The notes under the pieces were generated by a model. That model had not been told where the DNA came from. It saw only the letters and a program-made list of their open reading frames with translations, and made no database searches. A stretch of 9,861 nt of DNA. Source: Spirochaetales bacterium (lineage in GTDB: Bacteria > Spirochaetota > Spirochaetia > DSM-27196 > SKKC01). The translations under genes were made by a program, and so were the position numbers. This document shows, in pieces, positions 1-5,662 of the stretch. The stretch covers positions 1 to 9,861 of the forward strand of contig SKKC01000404.1 of the NCBI GenBank assembly GCA_007121695.1, written 5' to 3'. The stretch's first letter is position 1; each line of letters opens with the position of its first letter.

Positions 1-419
1 AGACTGAACGTCGCCTGGAAGACTCGTTCCGGAGCGTCGGACATACGGCAGTGGACATGGGCGAAGACGAGTTCACCGACGGGCGGCCGCATCCCATGAT
101 TGAGCCATCGCTTCGTGCAGAACGTCTGGAGCAGGAGTTGCAGGATCCTGAGGTGGCCGCGGTCATGCTCGACTTCGTGCTCGGGTACGGGTCACACGAA
201 GATCCGGTCGGTGCCATGGCCAATACGATACGGACGTATAGAGGTTCTCATCCCACCGGTGGTCCGGTGCTCATTGCGTCGGTGACCGGCACTCAGGCCG
301 ATCCCCAGCAGTTCCCGGCACAAATGGAAAAACTTGCGGATCTCGGAGTTCATGCGTACCGGTCGAACGCCGAAGCCCTGGCAGCAGTCAGGACAGTACT
401 GAAGGAGCAAAGCAAATGA
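1..419 (+). CDS. fdrA: FdrA-family acyl-CoA synthetase-like protein, C-terminal part (5' truncated by window edge)
   Basis: The reading frame is open from base 3 to the TGA at 417-419, so the gene begins before the window and only about 138 C-terminal residues are seen. The segment VDMGEDEFTDGRPHPMIEPS, followed by a stretch containing PEVAAVMLDFVLGYGSHEDP and a VTGTQADPQQ segment, matches the C-terminal CoA-ligase-like domain of FdrA, a relative of the succinyl-CoA synthetase alpha subunit. In E. coli, FdrA (AllF) is one of three proteins needed for oxamate carbamoyltransferase, which turns oxalurate plus phosphate into oxamate and carbamoyl phosphate. The role here is inferred from the family and from the next gene, DUF1116, the standard FdrA partner. 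The stop codon overlaps the next start (ATGA), so the two are translationally coupled. The ATG at 51 is internal, not a start: conserved family sequence precedes it in frame. Confidence 0.88.
   Translation, partial: TERRLEDSFRSVGHTAVDMGEDEFTDGRPHPMIEPSLRAERLEQELQDPEVAAVMLDFVLGYGSHEDPVGAMANTIRTYRGSHPTGGPVLIASVTGTQADPQQFPAQMEKLADLGVHAYRSNAEALAAVRTVLKEQSK
402..407 (+). promoter_or_regulatory. Ribosome binding site of the DUF1116 gene
   Basis: AAGGAG lies 8 bases before the ATG at 416, inside the last codons of the FdrA gene. It supports the ATG at 416 over the second in-frame ATG at 425. Confidence 0.75.
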
Positions 420-1852
420 ACAGCATGCAGACCCTCTTCGATTCACAGCCAGTTGTAATTAACGCAGGCCTTCGCGAGTTTGCAGATAACCTTCGCGACC
501 GGGGATACGGGGCTCTCCATGTTGAATGGAAACCACCTGCCGGAGGAGACGAGAAGCTGTACTCCCTGCTTCGAAGCCTGAAACCGCTGTCAGAGCAGAT
601 CGATGCGGCGAACCGCGAAGCGGTCGACCGGATACTCGCGGCCGACCCGGTTCTCACCGGTATTCGTACAGCGGGCGACGTCGTACCGGGGCTTACGGGA
701 AAAACCATTTTTCACGCCGGGCCGCCGATTTCCTGGGAACGCATGTGTGGTCCGCTGAAAGGTGCGGTTATCGGCGCGATTCTGTTCGAGGGCTGGGCTT
801 CAGACGTCGCGGAAGCCGAGCGGCTTGCGTCGTCCGGTGATGTGAAGTTTGACTCCTGTCACCACCATGACGCTGTCGGGCCCATGACCGGCGTGCTTCC
901 TCCGTCCATGCCGGTGTTTGTGGTCGACGACCGGACATCGGGCAAGCGCGCGTACGCGTCGCTGAACGAAGGGCTCGGGAAGGTGCTTCGCTTTGGTGCA
1001 AACGGTCCGGAAGTGCTCGAACGCCTGGCGTTCATGCGAGACGAGCTGCGGCCATTCCTGAACGAGCTTGTAGAGCGGGCCGGTGGAGTTGACGTGAAGC
1101 CCATTGTCAGCCAGGCGCTTCAGATGGGAGATGAATGCCACAACCGGAACAAGGCAGCGAGTGCGCTGCTGCTGCGCGAGCTCGTACCGCACGTACCGGC
1201 ACTCGATTTCGCGCCGGAAATCGTACAACGCTGCCTGTCGTTCGTTGCATCCAACGAACACTTTTTCCTGAACCTGTCCATGGCAGCGGCCAAAGTAACC
1301 ATGGACGCCGCACGCGGCGTCCGGTACAGCACCGTTGTTACGGCCATGACCCGCAATGGAACTGACTTTGGTATTTCGGTGAGCGGACTTGGCGAAACCT
1401 GGTTCACTGCTGCGGCGGACGACGTCGATGGCCTGTATTTCCCCGGCTATGGACCGGAAGATGCAAATCCCGACATGGGAGACAGTACGATCACCGAGAC
1501 CAGCGGTATTGGCGGGTTCGCTATGGCAGGGGCCATACCAATCGTGAAGTTCGTCGGCGGTACCAGCGATGACGCCATTCAGTTTACACGAAGTATGTAC
1601 ACGATCACCGTCGCGGAGAATACCGCCTACGGGCTACCACCGCTGAACTTTCGGGGAACGCCGACAGGCATTGATATTCGCCGGGTGATTGAACGCGACG
1701 AACGCCCCGTCCTGAACACGGGGATTGCGCACCGTGAGGCGGGTGTTGGCCAGATTGGTGCTGGTGTAGCGCGAGCGCCTCATGGCTGTTTCGCCAGAGC
1801 GCTCGAAGCATTTGTCAAAAAATACACACCAGTATCGGAGGAACATCAATGA
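416..1852 (+). CDS. DUF1116 family protein (YlbE/YahG-like; putative carbamoyltransferase subunit)
   Basis: This 478-residue protein belongs to the DUF1116 family over nearly its full length. Visible family blocks are HAGPPISWERMCGPLKGA from residue 100, SCHHHDAVGPMTG at 147-159, GDECHNRNKAA from 238, GLGETWF from 324, and a C-terminal part with GIAHREAGVGQIGAG. E. coli YlbE (AllG) works with FdrA (AllF) and the DUF2877 protein YlbF (AllH) as oxamate carbamoyltransferase; YahG is a paralogue in a similar cluster. No signal peptide or membrane segment is seen, so it should be cytoplasmic. The start overlaps the FdrA stop and the end overlaps the next start, both as ATGA. The family assignment is firm. 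The reaction and true substrate in this organism are inferred; the DUF2877 subunit and carbamate kinase are not in the window. Confidence 0.9.
   Translation: MNSMQTLFDSQPVVINAGLREFADNLRDRGYGALHVEWKPPAGGDEKLYSLLRSLKPLSEQIDAANREAVDRILAADPVLTGIRTAGDVVPGLTGKTIFHAGPPISWERMCGPLKGAVIGAILFEGWASDVAEAERLASSGDVKFDSCHHHDAVGPMTGVLPPSMPVFVVDDRTSGKRAYASLNEGLGKVLRFGANGPEVLERLAFMRDELRPFLNELVERAGGVDVKPIVSQALQMGDECHNRNKAASALLLRELVPHVPALDFAPEIVQRCLSFVASNEHFFLNLSMAAAKVTMDAARGVRYSTVVTAMTRNGTDFGISVSGLGETWFTAAADDVDGLYFPGYGPEDANPDMGDSTITETSGIGGFAMAGAIPIVKFVGGTSDDAIQFTRSMYTITVAENTAYGLPPLNFRGTPTGIDIRRVIERDERPVLNTGIAHREAGVGQIGAGVARAPHGCFARALEAFVKKYTPVSEEHQ
1837..1841 (+). promoter_or_regulatory. Ribosome binding site of the first NCS2-like permease gene
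   Basis: GGAGG lies 7 bases before the ATG at 1849, within the 3' end of the DUF1116 gene. It fixes this start and explains how translation resumes after the ATGA overlap. Confidence 0.75.
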
Positions 1853-3363
1853 AGTACTTTGTAAAAAGCGACTGGAACGGCTTTTTTGGCCTGTTCACGA
1901 ATAACCTGACAAACGTACTCGTTATGGCAACCCTGCTGTCCGTCGTGGTCGGCATGCCGGGTGACATTGTATACGGCCGCATTATCCCGGCTGTCGGACT
2001 CAGTATCCTCCTTGCGAGCGTGTACTACAGCTACATGGCCGCACGTCTGGCGCGACGCGAGAACCGGGACGACGTCACCGCTCTGCCGGCAGGCACGAGC
2101 GTGCCGCACATGTTTCTCATTGTGTTTCTGATTATCGGACCCGTGTACTGGGCGACCGGAAATGCATATCTGGCGTGGTCGGCGGGGCTCGTATGGGCCC
2201 TGTTCGAAGGACTCGTTGAACTTGCAGGAAGCTTTCTCGGCGCACGCGTCCGTAAGATTCTGCCGCGCGCCGCCATGCTCGGGTCGCTCGCGGGCGTGTC
2301 GATTACCTACATTGCACTTGACCCGGCGTTCAGTATTTTTGCGCTTCCCTACATTGGTATGGTGACCCTCGCCATTGTGCTGCTCGGGTGGGTCGGGAAA
2401 GCAAAAATGCCCCTCAATATACCGACCGGTCTGATCGCGATCGTCGTTGGTGTGCTGCTCGGGTGGGGTACCGGGCACATGTCAATCGAACCGCTCATCG
2501 CGAGCATACGCGACACGGGAATCGGATTTCCGGTTCCGAGTTTTCTTCGCTTCGCAGACGGCTTCGAACACGCGCTTCCGTTTTTAGTGAGCGCGGTTCC
2601 CCTGGGTATCTACAACTTCTTTGAAACAATAGACAACTGCGAGAGCGCAAGCGCAGCCGGGGACCATTACTCCACGAACGAGGCAATGGTCGCCGACGGA
2701 GTTACAAGCATTATCGGAAGCGTATTCGGAAACCCGTTCCCGACGGCCGTCTTTATCGGGCACCCGGGGTGGAAGGAAGCCGGGGCCCGAATCGGATATT
2801 CGTTTGTCGGGGGGATCGCGATTTTTCTGATGTCGATCCTCGGAATGATCTCCGTTCTCCTGAACGTCATTCCCGTGGAGGCAGTCCTCCCGATTCTGCT
2901 GTATATCGGAATCGTCATTACGACGCAGGCGTTCACGAGCGTTCCGTCGCGGTATGCACCAGCGGTCGTGCTCGCAATCGTTCCGTGGCTCGCCGACTGG
3001 ACACGAAATGCGGTTGACATTGCTCTCGGTGCGGCAGATACCAGCGCGAGCGAGGTGGGAATGGCCGCGCTCGAGTCCGCAGGACTCCAGTACTTCGGCA
3101 TGGAGCTTCTTGGCGCCGGCAGTATTCTTGTCGGAATCGTTCTTGCGACGATCGCGGCATTCGTCGTCGATCGCCGCTTTCTGGGTGCTGCCGTAACGAG
3201 CGTGCTCGCTGCGGCTGCTACATTCTTCGGAATAATTCACGCACAGGTGCTGACGCTCAACTCCAATCCGGGGATCGCTGCCGGATACTTGGGTATGGCG
3301 CTGGTCTTTGTGCTCTTTCATCTGAACACGCGAAACGAGGGAGAAAGGAGAGAAACAGTATGA
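1849..3363 (+). CDS. NCS2/AzgA-like nucleobase-type permease (copy 1)
   Basis: A 504-residue, very hydrophobic protein with roughly 12-14 membrane segments, near the usual length for nucleobase-cation symporter-2 type carriers. NCS2 members import purines, pyrimidines or related ring compounds across the inner membrane with protons or sodium. Family-like signatures are the N-terminal SDWNGFFGLFTNNLTNVL, PRAAMLGSLAGVSITYIA near 140-160, FFETIDNCESA (E259, D262, E265) and GNPFPTAVFIGHPGWKEAG (GHPGW at 304-308). The acidic motif sits where NCS2 carriers place substrate-binding carboxylates, so it is the likely binding site (inference). It is clearly paralogous to the permease at 4050-5600 but differs in the acidic motif. 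The substrate cannot be told from sequence; the neighbouring amidohydrolase suggests a nitrogen-rich ring or ureide. The gene overlaps its neighbours by ATGA at both ends. Confidence 0.85.
   Translation: MKYFVKSDWNGFFGLFTNNLTNVLVMATLLSVVVGMPGDIVYGRIIPAVGLSILLASVYYSYMAARLARRENRDDVTALPAGTSVPHMFLIVFLIIGPVYWATGNAYLAWSAGLVWALFEGLVELAGSFLGARVRKILPRAAMLGSLAGVSITYIALDPAFSIFALPYIGMVTLAIVLLGWVGKAKMPLNIPTGLIAIVVGVLLGWGTGHMSIEPLIASIRDTGIGFPVPSFLRFADGFEHALPFLVSAVPLGIYNFFETIDNCESASAAGDHYSTNEAMVADGVTSIIGSVFGNPFPTAVFIGHPGWKEAGARIGYSFVGGIAIFLMSILGMISVLLNVIPVEAVLPILLYIGIVITTQAFTSVPSRYAPAVVLAIVPWLADWTRNAVDIALGAADTSASEVGMAALESAGLQYFGMELLGAGSILVGIVLATIAAFVVDRRFLGAAVTSVLAAAATFFGIIHAQVLTLNSNPGIAAGYLGMALVFVLFHLNTRNEGERRETV
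3344..3350 (+). promoter_or_regulatory. Ribosome binding site of the amidohydrolase gene
   Basis: AAAGGAG lies 9 bases before the ATG at 3360, inside the permease gene. It supports that start, which overlaps the permease stop as ATGA. Confidence 0.7.
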
Positions 3364-4022
3364 GTGAGTCAAGAATAGAGGCCCGGCCGTTCGAGTTCAC
3401 CTTTGATCCGGAACGGACTGCCGTTGTTATCATCGACATGCAGCGGGACTTCTGCGCTCGCGGCGGGTTTGGCGAGTCTCTCGGGAACGATGTCACACCG
3501 ACAGCAGCGATAATTCCAACCGTACGAACAGTGCTCGATGCCGCTCGTGACCGGGGAATGTTTGTTATACACACCCGTGAGGGGCACAGGCCCGACATGA
3601 GCGATGTTCCGAAAGCGAAAAAACGCCGCAGTCCGGCTATCGGTGAACAGGGGCCCATGGGTCGCATCCTGATCCGCGGAGAATACGGGCACGATATTGT
3701 CGACGAACTGCAGCCGCTCGACGGCGAGATTGTGCTCGATAAACCGGGGAAAGGCGCGTTTTACGAGACCGACCTCGAGTTGATTCTCCGCAACAGGGGA
3801 ATCGAGTCGCTGATCGTCATGGGTGTAACGACCCATGTCTGCGTCCATACAACGATACGCGAAGCAAACGACCGCGGGTACGAGTGCCTCATGGTCGAGG
3901 ACGGTACGGCAACGTTTGATCCGCGCGACCAGGAAGCATCGATTCGAATGATCAACCAGCAGGGCGGCATCTTCGGGTGGACCGCCACGAGTAACGAGGT
4001 TCTGAAGGGCCTCTCGAACTGA
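3360..4022 (+). CDS. Isochorismatase-fold cysteine amidohydrolase, biuret-hydrolase-like
   Basis: A 220-residue single-domain cytoplasmic hydrolase of the isochorismatase/nicotinamidase superfamily. The catalytic triad can be read: Asp26 in VVIIDMQRDF, Lys128 in LDKPGKGAF, and Cys161 in GVTTHVCVHTT. The Lys-Cys spacing of 33 equals that of biuret hydrolase and RutB. Other blocks shared with the biuret-hydrolase branch are HTREGHRPD (71-79), GPMGRILIRGE (98-108), TTIREANDRGYECL (164-177) and MINQQGGIFGW (197-207), where Gln201 matches a family substrate-binding Gln. Such enzymes hydrolyse C-N bonds in small amides (biuret to allophanate, ureidoacrylate, nicotinamide). Here it is flanked by two transporters and downstream of a likely carbamoyltransferase, so it probably acts on an imported nitrogen compound or its breakdown product. 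The exact substrate is open; His159 replaces the acidic residue I recall at that position in biuret hydrolases. Confidence 0.87.
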   Translation: MSESRIEARPFEFTFDPERTAVVIIDMQRDFCARGGFGESLGNDVTPTAAIIPTVRTVLDAARDRGMFVIHTREGHRPDMSDVPKAKKRRSPAIGEQGPMGRILIRGEYGHDIVDELQPLDGEIVLDKPGKGAFYETDLELILRNRGIESLIVMGVTTHVCVHTTIREANDRGYECLMVEDGTATFDPRDQEASIRMINQQGGIFGWTATSNEVLKGLSN

Positions 4023-4035
4023 CACATATATCACG

Positions 4036-4044
4036 AAAGGGGAG
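4036..4044 (+). promoter_or_regulatory. Ribosome binding site of the second NCS2-like permease gene
   Basis: AAAGGGGAG in the 27-bp gap lies 5 bases before the ATG at 4050. No hairpin or promoter is evident in the gap, so the gene is read through from the upstream operon. An in-frame ATG at 4062 is a less likely start because it lies too far from this site. Confidence 0.65.
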
Positions 4045-4049
4045 AAGCA

Positions 4050-5600
4050 ATGCTTGATACAATGAGGGGTGGGACCCCGTGGTGGACCAAGACCGACATA
4101 AACGGGTACTTCGGTCTGTTCTCAAATGTTCTGACAAACTTCCTTGCTGCGATTGGCCTTCTGGTGCTGATCGGCATGCCTGGAACAATCGTATTCGGTA
4201 CCATCGTACCCGGAACCGCAATTGCAGTAGGTTTCGGTGGCATACTGCTGGCAATACAGGCCAAGCGCCTCGGGACACGGACGGGCAAGTCTGACGTGAC
4301 GGCAATGCCCTACGGCCTCAGCGTTCCTCACTACTTCGCAGTCGCCTTCGGTGTAATCGGTGTCGTGTACTCGGCCACCGGAGACTGGACAGTCGCCTGG
4401 GCAACCGGTGTGGTGTGGAACCTGATACAGGGACTGATCATGGCGGCCGGCGCCTTTATCGGAATCTATATCAAGCGCTGGATTCCACGGGCGGCAATGC
4501 TCGGAGCTCTCGCAGGACTTGCAATTACATACATTGCAATGAACCCCGCCGGGTTGGTGTTCGCAACTCCGTACATAGGTATGATGTCCATGGCGATCGT
4601 CTTCGCGGGCTGGCTCGCGCTGAAGAAGATGCCATTCAGGATTCCAGCCGGTGCGTTCGCGATTATTCTCGGAACCATACTCGCCTGGGTCACCGGGCAC
4701 ATGAACCCCGCGGAGGTCACGCAGTCGCTGTCTGACATTGGCGTCAGCCTTCCGTCGTTTACCTTCCACCTGTTCGCGGTCGGGTTCGAGCAGATTGCCC
4801 CATTCCTGCCGGCCGCCATTCCACTGGCTATCTATGACTTCATTGAAAGCCTGGACAACCTCGAAAGTGCCGAAGCAGAAGGCGAGAAGTACAACGTGCC
4901 AAAAGCCATGATGGTTCCTGCTGGATTGACCATACTCGGATCGTTCCTCGGATCACCGTTTCCGACCATCATTTATATCGGTCACCCCGGCTGGAAGGCT
5001 GCCGGTGCGCACGTAGGCTACTCATGGCTTACTGGTGTCAGCGTGCTTGTCATTGCCTTCATCGGTCTACTGAATCTGGTCCTGAGCATTATTCCACTCG
5101 TGGCTCTGTTCCCGATTCTCATGTACATCGGAATGGTCATTGTTACGCAGGCCTTCGCGACAACCGAGCAGCGTCACATGCCTGCGGTAGCCCTGTCGTT
5201 CATGCCTCTGATCGCCGGGTTCGTGTCTCTGAACATTCGCAACGCCATTAACGCCGTCGGCGGCACGGTCGACTACGATGTGCTTGCCGCAGAGGGAATA
5301 CCGCTTCTCGGATGGGAACGCCTGTCAGGAGGTGATATTCTGGTCGGCATGGTGCTGGCGTCGATTGTTGTGTTCCTGATCGACAGGCAGTTCCTGAAGG
5401 CTGCTGTCTACAGCCTGGCAGCATCCGTCCTGTCGTTCTTCGGTTTTCTGCACGCTGCGGAGATCGGTATTGGAACCGGCAGCGAAGCGGCGCTTGGATA
5501 CCTCGTCTTCGGCGCGGTCATGCTTGCGATGCACTTCTACCGGAGCGAAGATAATGTGATGCCTGCAGGGACTGCTGCGGGTGAGACTGAGAACCCGTAG
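4050..5600 (+). CDS. NCS2/AzgA-like nucleobase-type permease (copy 2)
   Basis: A 516-residue polytopic membrane protein, paralogous along its whole length to the permease at 1849-3363. Shared blocks include TDINGYFGLFSNVLTNFL near the N-terminus, PRAAMLGALAGLAITYIA, MPFRIPAGAFAIILGT, FIESLDNLESAEAEGEKY (E266, D269, E272) and GSPFPTIIYIGHPGWKAAG (GHPGW from 311). The acidic motif reads ESLDNLES against ETIDNCES in copy 1, and nearby pore-lining stretches differ, so the two carriers may take related but different substrates, or one may export a product. The C-terminus has a short charged cytoplasmic tail. It is the last gene of the catabolic operon. Family assignment is firm; substrate, ion coupling and direction of transport are unknown. 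Confidence 0.85.
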   Translation: MLDTMRGGTPWWTKTDINGYFGLFSNVLTNFLAAIGLLVLIGMPGTIVFGTIVPGTAIAVGFGGILLAIQAKRLGTRTGKSDVTAMPYGLSVPHYFAVAFGVIGVVYSATGDWTVAWATGVVWNLIQGLIMAAGAFIGIYIKRWIPRAAMLGALAGLAITYIAMNPAGLVFATPYIGMMSMAIVFAGWLALKKMPFRIPAGAFAIILGTILAWVTGHMNPAEVTQSLSDIGVSLPSFTFHLFAVGFEQIAPFLPAAIPLAIYDFIESLDNLESAEAEGEKYNVPKAMMVPAGLTILGSFLGSPFPTIIYIGHPGWKAAGAHVGYSWLTGVSVLVIAFIGLLNLVLSIIPLVALFPILMYIGMVIVTQAFATTEQRHMPAVALSFMPLIAGFVSLNIRNAINAVGGTVDYDVLAAEGIPLLGWERLSGGDILVGMVLASIVVFLIDRQFLKAAVYSLAASVLSFFGFLHAAEIGIGTGSEAALGYLVFGAVMLAMHFYRSEDNVMPAGTAAGETENP

Positions 5601-5615
5601 CCAGGAATACAATGG

Positions 5616-5651
5616 ATATCTGCAGATGATCTTTCGGTTATCTGCAGATAT
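5616..5651. repeat. Perfect 12-bp inverted repeat made of two ATCTGCAGAT palindromes (candidate operator)
   Basis: ATATCTGCAGAT at 5616-5627 and ATCTGCAGATAT at 5640-5651 are exact reverse complements around a 12-base spacer. Each arm holds the self-palindrome ATCTGCAGAT (5618-5627 and 5640-5649), so this is also a direct repeat with centres 22 bp apart, about two helical turns. That layout fits two dimers of a regulator bound on one face of the DNA. In RNA it could form a 12-bp hairpin, but no U-tract follows, so a standard intrinsic terminator is unlikely. The downstream copy overlaps the TATAAT at 5649. Confidence 0.6.
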
Positions 5652-5654
5652 AAT
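5649..5654 (+). promoter_or_regulatory. -10 element (TATAAT) of the two-component system promoter
   Basis: A perfect TATAAT ends 8 bp before the ATG at 5663. The hexamer 17 bp upstream (ATGATC, 5626-5631) matches only 3 of 6 consensus -35 bases, so the promoter would be weak or activator-dependent. Transcription would start at about 5660-5663, at or next to the start codon, implying a leaderless mRNA. Overlap with the downstream palindrome suggests a regulator bound there would repress. Confidence 0.5.
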
Positions 5655-5662
5655 CCGATGTC

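Noticed and set aside
51..419. A complete small gene starting at ATG 51
   Set aside because: The same frame is open back to base 3 and encodes conserved FdrA sequence before this Met, so the ORF is the end of a longer gene.
1846..2478. Antisense open frame (210 codons) across the DUF1116/permease junction
   Set aside because: It overlaps two well-supported sense genes and its translation is low-complexity and polar, without recognisable motifs.
2584..3372. Long antisense open frame (262 codons) opposite the first permease
   Set aside because: It lies wholly opposite a clear membrane protein gene, its translation is rich in Arg, His, Cys and Asp with no recognisable domain, and open antisense frames are expected in GC-rich genes.
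3369..4034. Antisense open frame (221 codons) opposite the amidohydrolase
   Set aside because: The sense strand encodes an enzyme with an intact catalytic triad; the antisense product shows no family motif and no convincing start signal.
4122..4769. Antisense open frame (215 codons) opposite the second permease
   Set aside because: A shadow of the sense gene: His/Arg/Cys-rich translation with no domain and no promoter.
5616..5660. Intrinsic terminator for the catabolic operon
   Set aside because: The inverted repeat could form a 12-bp RNA hairpin, but its stem is AT-rich and no U-tract follows (AATCCG instead), so an operator reading fits better; a Rho-dependent or weak terminator cannot be excluded.
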